Source: Candidula unifasciata (Eukaryota > Mollusca > Gastropoda > Stylommatophora > Geomitridae). Taken from it: 64,000 nt of DNA. Positions 20,690 to 46,225 of the stretch are shown piece by piece (positions within the stretch are counted from its first letter, which is position 1; every line of letters begins with the position of its first letter). The notes below the pieces were generated by a model. That model saw nothing but the letters and a program-made list of their open reading frames with translations. It had not been told where the DNA came from and searched no databases. Where the stretch lies: the NCBI GenBank assembly GCA_905116865.2, contig CAJHNH020000838.1, positions 62,001-126,000 of the forward strand, in the 5' to 3' direction. The position numbers and the translations under genes are program-made.

Positions 20690-22690
20690 CTGAAAGGTGC
20701 ATACAACAGGGATAGATATGACGTTTTACTGGATATGAAGGTCTGTCCCTTGGTCGTCAGTTGGATTGCAGCTGTCGAGTGCTTGTCTTTTCCTTATAGC
20801 TGTATATATTGATCTTTTTCGTTTGCTTCTTGCAAACAATCCTCGTTAGTTACTCTGGCAGTTCAAGGGATTCTTAACTAGGACTTAGCTGCAATTTCCC
20901 AGATGAGACAAAAACTGTGAGTGCTAGACAAAGACCGAACACATCGGAGTGACCACTTGGATAGCCAGATTTCTGGTATGTGGCTTAACCAAATTTAAAA
21001 CGTAAAACACACACACACATTATTCCTTGGATATGACTCACACGGATGATCACATTACAAACTATGCGCTGTTTGGGACTGAACAAGTTAACGTTCGTCT
21101 ATACTCAGTACGCTTTAAGGCATGTAAAAGTGCCCTTAATTAGGCTCGAGCTAAGAACCCTGTAATATCGTATGTGGGCTCCCTCCCGGATCTGTCATTG
21201 GCCAGTTCTATTCAGTACGTGCAAAGCCAGTATAACGGCAACGCAGGCATTACGTACTGTGGTCATTGTAACGTTTTCTGACGGTGTTCTAATCTACCCG
21301 TTCATAGTCACAATTTTCGTCTTGTCCCTGTCCGAGAACATCCGATAATACGTGCAGCAGGAGCAGATCAAGCCTGAGCTTCATGAACTTAGGTGGGTCC
21401 ACCCTCTGAAATTGTCAAGGAGCTCGTGGGCCGAAACAATTATGGACGAGGGATCACTTCTACTGAGGATTGGTAGACTCCTGCTGTACATGCTCCCTTG
21501 TTGAGTTTCTTCTTACCGACGGGGGAGTTGGGGTAGTTAAACTGTTTCCCGAAATATTATCATTACGGTGTGCACTACAAACAGAAGACACATGAGTTAC
21601 CAAGTCCCGCCAGCTAGTCATTAATGTGGGTGATCTTAACAAGACATGCTTGAGAATGCTGAGATTTTCAAAGAGGTTTTTTGTAACAATGCTGGGTGGA
21701 ACTGCATATTCTAGCAATGAGATTAAAGAGATAGGGCTGAAAGAAAGCGTAAAACAGCTGGACTGCTTGTATGAATGAAGTGATTTCTGTGGATATTGTT
21801 AAGATTTAGCAGCTCAACCAGTTGCATTGGGGTCCCCTATTTAAGAATTTGTAAATATTATAGAAGTGATGTGGTCAACTCACCTTCCAATGAGAAAGAA
21901 CAAGCCTTTGTTTGTGAACCTATGCCTGATAGAATGAGAGCCAGGCTGACACCTTTTGTGCGGGTACTTTCTTCAAACACGCACAGGCTGTCAGGAAGAA
22001 GAGGAAGCAGAAATATTCTGATGATAGTTTGAATGAGATATCTATACGATATCTACTCTGTACAAGCCCAAGAGATAGAAACCTAATGATGAGACCAACC
22101 CCCTGCAGCATGAGTATTGACACGAGAAACATAAGCATAAACAGAAGGAAAGATGGTAAATATATTTTTTTTTTTGGCACAGGATAATTGCAAAGAACAT
22201 ATTTGTATTTGAGTAGACCGAGTCAAAGACTTCGTATAAACATGTTGCCAAATGGTTAAGCCGTTTGCCACGAGCTCTGTAGATCGGGAGTTCATTTCAC
22301 TGATGCATTCGTCGGTTCCAATTGCTATTGCTGCTCACCAAGCAATGGATCGCAAACTGTTGCTACACACAACGCTTAACGGTAAAAGTGGAAATCGATG
22401 ACGATGATCCTTCAGTTCACAAGTGCTGTTTTTTTTTTAGAAGTTCTCTGGTTTCATTGCTGTAGCTACGGAGTTCATCCTTTGTGCGACGCTTTCGACA
22501 GGCGGCTGCCAGTCTACTGAGAGAGACCGAGCCATATTGGATAAAACAAGGTGCAGTGAAATCAATCTTGTCGCTTTGACCTGAGAAAGGATAAATATAA
22601 TAGAATTATCTAGAGAAATTCAGACGGCGGTAGGCACGGTGAGTGTGTGGTATAAGGGAGCAGCTTTTACTGGTAACCCAGACAAGGTGA
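20690..22690. other. Two-kilobase stretch with no gene recognised
   Basis: Between LINE fragments upstream of UBE2W. The only candidate structure is a SINE-like segment at about 22245-22330 (tRNA-like head, gggagttcattt as a weak B box). Short ORFs here have no recognisable similarity. Confidence 0.4.
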
Positions 22691-23130
22691 TAGCATTGTG
22701 GTGTTCGTTAAATAATAGGATTTTTGGAGACGAGGGGTAGCTCTTTGATGGCACAGGCAGAAGTTACTATCAGACATCTTTGCACCTCTGATACAAAAGC
22801 GCATGACGAGGAATTATCACAGTGCCGCCAAGCAGCACAGAGGGGAGTAACTTTGGACCCAAGATACCTGGAATGGATCTCTGGTGAAACAGATGTATTG
22901 GTGCAACATGTGATTAATGCAAATTCACGCCCAGGTGGCATTATTATATACATAGATGGATCTGTAGTAAGAGTTTAAAAGGGTGGTGGGTTTTATCGCA
23001 AAGGTGAATGGAAACAGAAAACAGTGCCTCGCGTATACTATAATGTCACAGTATCCAGTATGAGACTGGAGGTAGGGCAGTAACAGCAGCTTTCCGATGG
23101 CACCTGGAAGTTAGTATACAGACTATTAGC
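22690..23130 (+). mobile_element. LINE fragment, start of RNase H
   Basis: The plus frame reads SLMAQAEVTIRHLCTSDTKA, then GIIIYIDGSVVRV before frameshifts and VTVSSMRLEV. It is related to 19940-20680; the 3' part is lost. Confidence 0.7.
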
Positions 23131-23204
23131 ATATCAACCATACCGCCAGAAACAGGGAACTCGGACACTTCTTCTTCTTTTGTCAAAATCTGCTTGTGCC
23201 GCTA

Positions 23205-23400
23205 GGCGTCGCAGTCTACCAGATGATCGGCAACCGAGCCAGGGCGCGCTCAGTCGCTTCATATGCCGTGATGTTATGAAGTCTCAAGTTGTCAGTGACT
23301 CCTTCAATCCATATTCTTCTTGGTCTTCCCCTGCCTCTTGGTGTTTCGATTTTCATGTTGTATGCTCTTGATGCTGGCATCGTTGGTTCCTCGGACACTG
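23205..23400 (-). mobile_element. LINE RT C-terminal fragment
   Basis: Minus-strand reading MKIETPRGRGRPRRIWIEGV then TDNLRLHNITAYEATERALA. This is a typical RT tail, about 250 bp upstream of the UBE2W start. Confidence 0.75.
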
Positions 23401-23559
23401 CCCCTTGTTTTTTTTCCTCCCAAGATTTTTCAAGGGGGACAGTTTATGTTTAGTCGTTAATGAGTATACGGCCATGAAACAGTGAATAGAAAAGGTGAGT
23501 GCACAAGACTGTGGGCAGCAGGTCGGAAGATCCGGAACAGAATATTCCAACACGTTTAA

Positions 23560-23646
23560 CCTTTCTGTGCCAAAATCCGGATCTAGATGGCTGGAAAGTG
23601 GCCGAGCACGGCAACGTGCAGCTGGCCAGCCAATAAGCAGCCCAAG
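23560..23646 (+). promoter_or_regulatory. Putative UBE2W 5' UTR/proximal promoter
   Basis: GC-richer than its flanks, with a CCAAT motif (23630-23634) very close to the ATG and an in-frame upstream ATG at 23587. The transcription start cannot be fixed from sequence. Confidence 0.35.
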
Positions 23647-36043
<12,397 letters not shown>

Positions 36044-36352
36044 TAACAGTGGCTCTAGTGATTTGTTAGAACAGACAGTGTTGCATGTGTTGGGTCGGGG
36101 GTTCGACTTTATTTAAATGCCTGGAATGGACATCTAGGAAGTAGTCATTGCTAGCTCAAATGACAAATCTCAGCTATCAGCTCTCCAGCTACAGAAAATA
36201 CAAAAGTCATCATGAATCAGCATCTGTAATCTTCAGTAGAGTTTGGCTGTGTTTTGTTTTGGTTTTTCTTTTTAACAAATTTCCTTTGTTTCAACCATTG
36301 TACACTTGTTTATTTATTTCTGTTGACTCTTAATAAATTGTAATGTGCCGCA
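36044..36352 (+). other. UBE2W 3' UTR with polyadenylation signal
   Basis: Follows the TGA. AATAAA lies at 36332-36337, so a 3' UTR of about 300 bases is likely. The cleavage site is inferred. Confidence 0.5.
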
Positions 36353-36954
36353 TCGTCTGTAAATTTCATGCCTAAAGAAAGCCTGTGAACTAAACATTGT
36401 TAATAGTTGTTGAGGCAAGTCTGTGAATTCAACATTGTTGCAGAGATGCAGGAAGCTGGAAGGAGGTGGTGGGGGTGTCTCGGGTTCCTTGAGGTAACCC
36501 CCTGGAGGGTAAATTAAGCCTGTTACCCACAACAGAAAATGTGCAAGGAGGCCAAAGTTCCCGTCTGCCCCCAAGTACAGAAGTTCTCTATTTAAGCCTT
36601 TCTTTACATATTTCAAAGTGTTATATAATTTCTGATGTTATATTTATTTGCCACCCATCACATACAAATAATAATTGTTGTACTCTTAAACAAGGCTTAT
36701 GCCACTTGAAATCCCGCCCCTAGAAATTTTTAGGGGAGGGAGAAGAGCTGAGCCTATTTGTTCTCATTGTGTAGCGGCGCCCTTGCATTGTTGTATTTAT
36801 AGTTGTCCAAGCTATCGCTGGCTCTTGGTACAGACATTGTTGTGTATTTTCCAGATCAACTTACCATTGAATGTTGCAGTTATAAGTTACTTTGTAGTCT
36901 AGCATATGGGAAGTGCTCAGTAGATTTCGTAATGTGTTTACAACAGCCGGAAAC
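36353..36954. other. Intergenic, nothing recognised
   Basis: Downstream of UBE2W. Short ORFs only; no repeat family assigned. Confidence 0.4.
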
Positions 36955-37100
36955 ATTCAGCTCATAATCGTCTTTCTTGAAGAGAGAGGCCAAAGCTGCT
37001 GGACCGGATTCCATCCATGATGTCAACAAGGTTGCACAGGATAGGTCGCAATCGACTGCCAGCCATGTGTGAGATTGCAAAGAGCACAGCATGTTGATGA
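36955..37100 (+). mobile_element. Short LINE 3' fragment ending in (GAT)n
   Basis: The plus reading AAGPDSIHDVNKVAQDRSQS matches the AQDRSxW-type end of RT tails and stops at gttgatgatgatg. Confidence 0.5.
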
Positions 37101-37164
37101 TGATGTGACCTAATTGTGGGTTATAGGGCCGTCATGATTTAAGAATCAGAATCAAAGCACACGT

Positions 37165-38940
37165 GCCATACACATAGGTGCTCTTATGTCCTACAACACA
37201 CCCGCCATACACATGTGCTCTTATGTCCTACAGCACACTCACCATACACATAGGTGCTCTTATATCCTACAGCACAGTCACCATACACATAGGTGCTCTT
37301 ATATCCTACAGCACACCCACCATACACATGTGCTCTTATATCCTACAGCACACTCACCATACACATGTGCTCTTATATCCTACAGCACACCCACCATACA
37401 CATGTGCTCTTATATCCTACAGCACACTCACCATACACATGTGCTCTTATATCCTACAGCACACCCACCATACACATGTGCTCTTATATCCTACAGCACA
37501 CCCACCATACACATGTGCTCTTATATCCTACAGCACACTCACCATACACATGTGCTCTTATATCCTACAGCACACCCACCATACACATGTGCTCTTATAT
37601 CCTACAGCACACCCACCATACACATGTGCTCTTATATCCTACAGCACACCCACCATACACATGTGCTCTTATATCCTACAGCACACCCACCATACACATG
37701 TGCTCTTATATCCTACAGCACACTGACCATACACAGGTGCTCTTATATCCTACAGCACACTCACCATACACATAGGTGCTCTTATATCCTACAGCACACC
37801 CACCATACACATGTGCTCTTATATCCTACAGCACACCCACCATACACATGTGCTCTTATATCCTACAGCACACCCACCATACACATGTGCTCTTATATCC
37901 TACAGCACACCCACCATACACATGTGCTCTTATATCCTACAGCACACTGACCATACACAGGTGCTCTTATATCCTACAGCACACTCACCATACACATAGG
38001 TGCTCTTATATCCTACAGCACACCCACCATACACATGTGCTCTTATATCCTACAGCACACTCACCATACACATAGGTGCTCTTATATCCTACAACACACC
38101 CACCATACACATGCGCTCTTATATCCTACAACACACTCACCATACACATGTGCTCTTATATCCTACAGCACACCCACCATACACATGTGCTCTTATATCC
38201 TACAGCACACCCACCATACACATAGGTGCTCTTATATCCTACAGCACACTCACCATACACATGTGCTCTTATATCCTACAGCACACCCACCATACACATG
38301 TGCTCTTATATCCTACAGCACACCCACCATACACATAGGTGCTCTTATATCCTACAGCACACTCACCATACACATAGGTGCTCTTATATCCTACAGCACA
38401 CTCACCATACACATGTGCTCTTATATCCTACAGCACACTCACCATACACATAGGTGCTCTTATATCCTACAGCACACTCACCATACACATAGGTGCTCTT
38501 ATATCCTACAGCACACTCACCATACACATAGGTGCTCTTATATCCTACAACACACCCACCATACACATGTGCTCTTATTTCCTACAGCACACCCACCATA
38601 CACATGGGTGCTCTTAAGTCCTACAACACACCCACCATACACATAGGTGCTCTTATGTCCTACAACTTACCTGCCATACACATAGGTGCTCTTATGTCCT
38701 ACAGCACACCCAGCATACACATAGGTGCTCTTATGTCCTACAACACACCCACCATACACGAAGGTGCTCTTATGTCCTACAACACACCCAGCATACACAT
38801 AGGTGCTCTTATGTCCTACAGCACACCTGCCATACACATAGGTGCTCTTATGTCCTACAGCACACCCACCATACACATAGGTGCTCTTATATCCTACAGC
38901 ACACCCGTCATACACATAGGTGCTCTTATGTCCTACAGCA
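37165..38940. repeat. 37/39-bp minisatellite, about 46 copies
   Basis: The unit contains GCTCTTATATCCTACAGCAC. Two length classes alternate irregularly (...cacatgt and ...cacataggt). Plus-strand ORFs of up to 254 codons (units CSYILQHTHHTH) are artefacts. Right-end units carry tatgtcc instead of tatatcc. Confidence 0.97.
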
Positions 38941-39049
38941 CGTCTTCAGATGTAGGTGCTGTTTCCTTAGATTCAAAACTTGTTCTCTTTCTCTTGTACA
39001 TCCCTCTTTGCTGGATCAAAGTATCAACATTCAGTGTTTGATCTATGGA

Positions 39050-39312
39050 TGGTTCAATAGAAGTATCAAGGTTTTGTTGTAGGGGTGGTGTAATGGAAGT
39101 ATCAAGGTTTTGGAGTAGGGTTGGTGTAATGGAAGTATCAAGGTTTTGGAGTAGGGTTGGTGTAATGGAAGTATCAAGGTTTTGGAGTAGGGATGGTGTA
39201 ATGGAAGTACCAAGGTTTTGGAGTAGGGATGGTGTAATGGAAGTATCAAGGTTTTGGAGTAGGGATGGTGTAATGGAAGTATCAAGGTTTTGGAGTAGGG
39301 ATGGTGTAATGG
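39050..39312. repeat. 36-bp minisatellite, about seven copies
   Basis: The unit contains AAGTATCAAGGTTTTGGAGT. The period divisible by 3 gives open frames on both strands; the minus one (38933-39322, unit TPSLLQNLDTSI) extends 40 codons beyond the array but matches nothing I recognise. Confidence 0.93.
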
Positions 39313-40317
39313 AAATGCTCAAGAGCCTACCATCTGGCTAGACCTGTCCCAGCAGTCTTGATATATTCCGTTAATCTTCCAACTATTTTGATGGATAGGC
39401 AGGCTTAATTTATTTAGTCCTGGCAAGGTTTTGCTCCTAAAAATAGTTAGCGTTGCATTCTCCTCCATATATAGACTGAAAGGATATAGTTCCATCAAAC
39501 AGTTACTTAGTTGAGTACATGGTGCGACACTGTGAGCTGCAGATGTCATTTGGAGTGCTTTTTGGCTCGTGCTCAGTGTGGTTTGTGTAATAAACTGCGG
39601 ATTCAGAAAAAGAGTGGCCTGTTGCCATGAAAGTTGTGGTGCCTTATGTGATTAACTGTTGTAACAGCTTTGTCCATCAACAGGGAACTGCATTTCTAGT
39701 GTTGGCCAGTTGGTATTGGTACTTCTGGTGGCTACCTTATGCATTGAATGCATGTGTATGCTATTGACTTTGCTGAGACTGCAGTCTGCTTTACCAGGGA
39801 CAAGGGATGGACATTCAAGGTGATTTTTCTGTTGGCACAGGAATAAAGCAAACTATGGCAATGACCTATTTACTATTACACTGGAACTGTGTTTACCTGA
39901 TTACATATTTTGTTATCAACATTCATTGTTAGCTAACCATAATAATATGACATATAGGGTTTCAAGATGCCAAAGTCCACACCTACTATAAGCTAAACAC
40001 CCTCCCCATTAACTAGCCGGTTCATGATTTCATTGAATATACGATCTACTTGGTGGTGTCCATCGCCTTTCTGAGCATGCATTAAATATGTTTTGTGTAG
40101 GCTATGTATCTACACTTATCTTGGGCAGTGACTTGTTGATCCTTCTCTTTACAATTTCCAGATTCAATCGAAGGATTGGTAACCTCAGCAAGGACCTGCT
40201 TTATGAATACAAAAAAAAGGGGGTTGCGTGTTCAGTTGACCACTGGGAGATTTGTTGAAATGCTACGTCTTTGATTGTGTATGTATGTTGATTTTGCTTC
40301 AGCAAGATGTGAAGTTG
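39313..40317. other. Intergenic with LINE 3'-UTR relic
   Basis: 39400-39590 is a diverged, inverted relative of 4480-4600 (gacactgtgagctgcagatgtcattt and agactgaaaggatatagttcc are recognisable). The rest shows nothing. Confidence 0.5.
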
Positions 40318-40535
40318 GTTCCTGTGTGGAAGACAAGACACATGTGTATCTCTGAAAAATCTGAGGTAGATCCCATATCTTTGTGGAAAATAAGACGTGT
40401 ATCTTTGAAAAATGTGAGGTCTATCTCATATCTGTGTGGAGGATAAGACATGTGTATCTTTGAAAAATTGGAGGTAGATCTCATATCTGTGTGGAAGATA
40501 AGACATGTGTATCTTTGAAAAATCTGAGGTAGATG
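40318..40535. repeat. About 59-bp tandem repeat, nearly four copies
   Basis: The unit contains tgtgtatctttgaaaaatc and gaggtagatctcatatctgtg. Confidence 0.9.
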
Positions 40536-42429
40536 TCTATTTATAAAACAAGAGCCATATATCTCTCTAAGGTACATGTATGTCTATGGAAAGTAAAAGA
40601 AAGATGAAGATGTCAAGTAATTGAAATATTATATCTGTCTCTGTGAAAGATCAGAAGCAAAAGTAATCGACTATCTCTAAACCACACCCCAGTCAGCTGT
40701 GATAAGTTAATAATAGTGAATAACAATCACAACTTCAACATAATAGCAATATGAAATATTTGTAGATTATCTCTGGTTATTGATCTGACGGCTTGGGAAG
40801 AATGTGATACATCCACTGTTTCATGTCAGGACTTCTTATCATTTCAACAAATGTGAGAATTCTGTTTCCTTTGTATATTATAATCTTGAAAAAAAAATAC
40901 TTTGTTTTCCCCCAAAGGTTTGTGTGTGGTGTGGTGTATGTGTGTGTGTGAGAGTCAAAGTGGGAAATCATTTGTCCTTCCTTGAGATGACAAAAGTGTC
41001 ACATTTAATGCAATAGTTGTGGTGTGAAAGAGTCATTTTGTTGTTGATGTGAGAATTACTGCTACACTTGGTTGATGTGGAGAAAAAAATATCTTTGAAA
41101 AAAAACTATGATATGAAAGTTTTATTTTGACTGTGCCATGTTACTCAGCAAGCCGATACCTTATTTGAAACTGGCAGCAGAATGGAAGCACAACGTGTCG
41201 ACTGACATGTAGATCAAAACTATGGCAAAAGCTCCAATTCTAACAGTCATGTCTGAGCATTTTTGTGCAGTTGTTAAATTTCTATGTTTTTTTTGCACCT
41301 GTAAGAGACAAACAGTTCTTTTGTCATGTAATTTTTGTCTTCTTTTTCGGTGTTCGATCTTAATGGGAAAATTAGGACGAGAAAAGGGTAGCCGACTGGT
41401 AAAGAGCTGAACATTTGAGAAGACATCGCTACAAATGGTCTTGCAATCTCATGCATGTTTTGTGTAGAAGATTCTTCTCACTGTGAGCTGGTCATCCTGT
41501 TGTCTTGGCCTGTGATTCACACAATATAACACTTTAATCTGGCAGGATGAAGAGGTGCCACTTTTATGTTAATTCATTGACACTTCTGTTATATTTGTTG
41601 TTTTCTGTTCAGTGGCACAAGGGGAATGTTATCCTGTGTCCAGTCACATTTGATTTCAAATATTCCTTGTGATTCTTGACCCCAGTCAGTTGACCGTATT
41701 AATGAGACATTCATACCTAGAGATGAATTTACACACGTTCTGAAATTAGAGAACTACCAGACTGTATGAGGTATTCTATTTATGCCTTTGGAGTCAGGAA
41801 GTTATCTTTGATAATCCACAGAATTATAAAACTTTGCTGGAACCTTTTAAGAAACAAAAACAAACAAATCTGAAGTCCTTCAGCTGCTATAAATATAGGG
41901 AACCAAAGAAAGAAATGAATAGGAGTTCACATATTCTAGCTGGATTAAAAGATGTGGCACTGATATCTTTAAGAAACAGACAGACAGCACTTTGCTTGCT
42001 TAATTTTGTTCTCATCGCAGCAGCCCTTTCCAAACAGATGCTTTTTGCGTTTCCATGTTTGATGAATTTCATACCCAGGGTGTCTTTAATATGCTGTGGC
42101 CATGTGCGTCAATAAATCAGGTGCTGTCTCAATGATGAATCTATCTTGCAGTTTTATCTCCAACACTCTTTGTCCTCCTCAAGGTTGGCTAAATCATTTC
42201 AGCAGCAGGTATGGCACATTCCACTCCACCATCGGCCCAGTCTAGCAGATGAGTGTCCAGTCTTATTTTTAGGAGGTGACTGTTGTTTCTATCACCTTCG
42301 ATGCATACACAAAGTTCATCTCATCTTGATCCTGTGGTACATTGCGGTGTCAAGATGAGGTATAATTTACAGACTGCACGAATTTATGCGCTTCATAAAT
42401 AGGAATTCCGAGGGACTGTTATTCCCACT
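40536..42429. other. Intergenic, nothing recognised
   Basis: AT-rich, with a short (TG)n near 40920-40950. Short ORFs have no recognisable similarity. Confidence 0.4.
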
Positions 42430-43040
42430 GTAGATCGTTTGCATAGTCAGCCTCTTCTTTGGTTTTCATCTGGTCTGTATATCATTGCTGACTGTGGTCT
42501 ACTGTTTGCTGTCATCCACATTACATGGCCAAACCATTTTACCTGTTGTCTCCTAATGAAATCCAGAGCTGCTGCTACTCACATTCTCCTTGGGATTCCT
42601 CATCTAATCTTTTATTGTTATATTGAGGACCCTGGTGCTTTGTTCAATGGGGCATCTCTGATAGCTTCCCTGATCTCTTCTTTCACTATGTCAGGTTCTA
42701 GTTCCTTAGTGGCCTCTTCTGTAGTGTCTTGAGTTTCTGTAGCGTCAGATGGTATATTGAGAAGTTGATCCAAAAACTGTCTCCACTGGGTCTCCTTTGT
42801 CACGGGTGATTATTCCAGTTGAATCATACAGATCTAATCTGGTTATCACTAATAAAATCTTTTTCTATGAATCTGTAGTTGCATCCGTTTAGTTTTTGGT
42901 TGCTCCCAGCCATCTTGCTTTGCTTTCTTTATTGTTCTATTTGTATTGCTTCTTGCTATCCTATATTCAACATAATCGTTGTCATGTTTATTTTTCAGTC
43001 CTTTCTGATATTTGTTCTTTTTTTTTTTCTTTAACACCTT
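42430..43040 (-). mobile_element. LINE with large internal deletion
   Basis: In minus order: YVEYRIARSNTNRTIKKAKQ (pre-RT linker), WRQFLDQLLN and DIVKEEIREAIRDAPLNKAP (start of RT), then RRQQVKWFGHVMWMTANSRP (RT tail). Most of the RT domain, including the YxDD region, is missing between the last two. Confidence 0.8.
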
Positions 43041-43204
43041 TCACTTTGTGGTTCCACTAACTTGATAGTTTCTGTTGTCAAGTTCTGCCCTTTCTCTCAT
43101 TTCTGCTTGTTATTTTTGCAGCATTTAGAATAATTTAAATATTTCCCATCTTCTTCCTGTCCATGGGTAATTTTACAAAACTAATTTTCTTTCTTTCTCA
43201 TAAT

Positions 43205-43480
43205 TTTCTCTCACTGTCTTCTTTAACATTCTTCAGGCCATGTTGAAAGACATAACACTCTTATAAGTACCATAGTGGAGGGCAAAGTTGAAGGCAAACG
43301 AGCAAGAGGCAGACAGCAATACAAGTGGGAGAATAGCATTAAGAGAGGGACAAACAGCAGTCTGAGAGAGAGTACATTGAGGGTGAAAGACAGAGCTTGC
43401 TGGAGATTCATTGCAGCCAACCTTTGTTGTGAAGATGGCACCTGATTGAAAGTGTCAGACTGGCCACACTGGTTTGTCAT
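43205..43480 (+). mobile_element. LINE RT C-terminal fragment
   Basis: Plus reading GHVERHNTLISTIVEGKVEG, KRARGRQQYKW, RESTLRVKDRACWRFIAANL. It differs in family from 24810-25197. Confidence 0.7.
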
Positions 43481-44919
43481 CACTTGTTTCTTTAGCCACC
43501 CAAAACCAACCCCATTTTAACGTGTTCCTACTGCATGCACCAAACACCTGGCCATAAGAAAACTGCTGATTGGATAGTTATGCCAGGTTGGGTGCTGCTG
43601 GTGACCATAACGCACATTAGATGAGACGACTCACTCAGTTTCTTGTCTTCATGTTTTTTAAATCATGTGTTTTCTGTTGTTGGCATCTACCAGTACGGTT
43701 TAGATGGCTTACCTGCATCATATTGTTATTGCTAGTTTTAAATAAACACAACTCTTGCATCTGTGATGACTTTTGTTTGTTCACATAGTGCTAGATTATA
43801 ATGGCTTCAGTGGTTGAGACTTGACACGCTCGGAATTTAGTCATTTTCCACCAGTCATTTCTGGTCTTCCGTGTTGACTCAGTTTTTTTTAGTTATAAAT
43901 GATTCAGTTATAGATAATTCTAAACTAATCAGCTTAAACTGCAGCTGCCAATCATGTCATGAAATGTACACTCACACCTTGTGTCTCTTCACACATTCAC
44001 CCGGAGACACCACAAACCAAGCATTTCCATCAGTTTAAAATCCATGAAAAGCCACTCAATTTACATCACCCCGACTGGCCAGTTGGTATCACTGGTTCTG
44101 TTTGTGCCTGTGCATTGTTTAGGAGATCCAGGTACGATTTTATTTTTCTAAAAGTAAGCGTTGAGCGGAAAGTGGGAGTGGGGGCTTAAAAAAAAAGCTT
44201 TGTTATAATTCTCTCAGGGGTCATGAGGTCACAATATGAGTCACCATATAATTTCTTGTTAAGTCCAAGGGGCTTGTTAAATTCTCCGCTGTTTTTGTGT
44301 TTTCTGTTTGCTTCCCTTCATATAATTTTATAAAAATGTTTAATATCTGTACATAAATGTTTCTTTTTTTATTTTATTTTATTAGTGATTTTTCGTCTGG
44401 CATACTAGCTAAGGTGGTTAAAACCAGTTGCACTGAGACCAACTCCTTGAAGTCTGAGTTCACGCTCGATGGTAGGCACACAAAAAGCCACATATTTTTC
44501 AAATCTATCAAGGCTGAAGGGTTGAGATATCCATAGTACCGAGCCAAAGGCTTTACAACTCATGGTTTCTGGATTGAACACACACAAAAACTAGTGATTT
44601 TTTTTTTTTTTTAAAGTATATTTGTTTTCTCTAGGAATTCCTGGGTTCATGGCTTTTCTTTACAGGGCTTTGGGTGTAAATGGGTTAATGGACAAAAGGG
44701 TGGGAGACGTCTGAAGATTTTGCTGATGGGGTCTCTAGTGGTCAGTATGGACGGTTACATTGTGACAAGTACAGGAAAAATACTTGTGATCAAAGTTACA
44801 CCCACTGTGACTTTACAATACCTGAATACTGTAAATATAAAATCATTGCAAGTTTTTTTTTAAACCAAACTTATTGTCCATTAAGGCTGACTATTTGTTT
44901 TTCTTCATTTTTATGTTGC
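43481..44919. other. Intergenic with weak SINE-like segment
   Basis: 44395-44480 has a tRNA-like head (gctaaggtggttaaaacc) and weak B box gagttcacgc. Nothing else was recognised. Confidence 0.4.
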
Positions 44920-46225
44920 CACAAACTCCACAGTGACACGTATGACTTTTAACCCGTTTGCTTGTTGCCACAAACTCCACAGTGACACGTATGACTTTTA
45001 ACCCGTTTGCTTGTTGCCACAAACTCCACAGTGACACGTATGACTTTTAACCCGTTTGCTTGTTGCCACAAACTCCACAGTGACACGTATGACTTTTAAC
45101 CCGTTTGCTTGTTGCCACAAACTCCACAGTGACACGTATGACTTTTAACCCGTTTGCTTGTTGCCACAAACTCCACAGTGACACGTATGACTTTTAACCC
45201 GTTTGCTTGTTGCCACAAACTCCACAGTGACACGTATGACTTTTAACCCGTTTGCTTGTTGCCACAAACTCCACAGTGACACAAATGACTTTTAACCCGT
45301 TTGCTTGTTGCCACAAACTCCACAGTGACACGTATGACTTTTAACCCGTTTGCTTGTTGCCACAAACTCCACAGTGACACGTATGACTTTTAACCTGTTT
45401 GCTTGTTGCCACAAACTCCACAGTGACACGTATGACTTTTAACCCGTTTGCTTGTTGCCACAAACTCCACAGTGACACGTATGACTTTTAACCCGTTTGC
45501 TTGTTGCCACAAACTCCACAGTGACACGTATGACTTTTAACCCGTTTGCTTGTTGCCACAAACTCCACAGTGACACGTATGACTTTTAACCCATTTGCTT
45601 GTTGCCACAAACTCCACAGTGACACGTATGACTTTTAACCCGTTTGCTTGTTGCCACAAACTCCACAGTGACACAAATGACTTTTAACCCGTTTGCTTGT
45701 TGCCACAAACTCCACAGTGACACGTATGACTTTTAACCCGTTTGCTTGTTGCCACAAACTCCACAGTGACACGTATGACTTTTAACCTGTTTGCTTGTTG
45801 CCACAAACTCCACAGTGACACGTATGACTTTTAACCCGTTTGCTTGTTGCCACAAACTCCACAGTGACACGTATGACTTTTAACCCGTTTGCTTGTTGCC
45901 ACAAACTCCACAGTGACACGTATGACTTTTAACCAGTTTGCTTGTTGCCACAAACTCCACAGTGACACGTATGACTTTTAACCCGTTTGCTTGTTGCCAC
46001 AAACTCCACAGTGACACGTATGACTTTTAACCCGTTTGCTTGTTGCCACAACTCCAGTGACACGTATGACTTTTAACCTGTTTGCTTGTTGCCACAACTC
46101 CAGTGACACGTATGACTTTTAACCCGTTTGCTTGTTGCCACAACTCCAGTGACACGTATGACTTTTAACCTGTTTGCTTGTTGCCACAACTCCAGTGACA
46201 CGTATGACTTTTAACCCGTTTGATC
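44920..46225. repeat. 49-bp minisatellite, about 27 highly homogeneous copies
   Basis: The unit contains GTGACACGTATGACTTTTAA and cccgtttgcttgttgcc. Most copies are identical. Two copies with acaaatgac and several with acctg are exceptions, and the last four share a 5-bp shortening (cacaactccagtg). Confidence 0.98.

Noticed and set aside
37178..38646. Plus ORFs of 100-254 codons with SYILQHTHHTH units
   Set aside because: Produced by the 37/39-bp array; frames break whenever the unit length changes.
38933..39322. Minus 129-codon ORF with TPSLLQNLDTSI units
   Set aside because: Mostly the 36-bp array, with the plus strand open too; the non-repeat end resembles no known protein.
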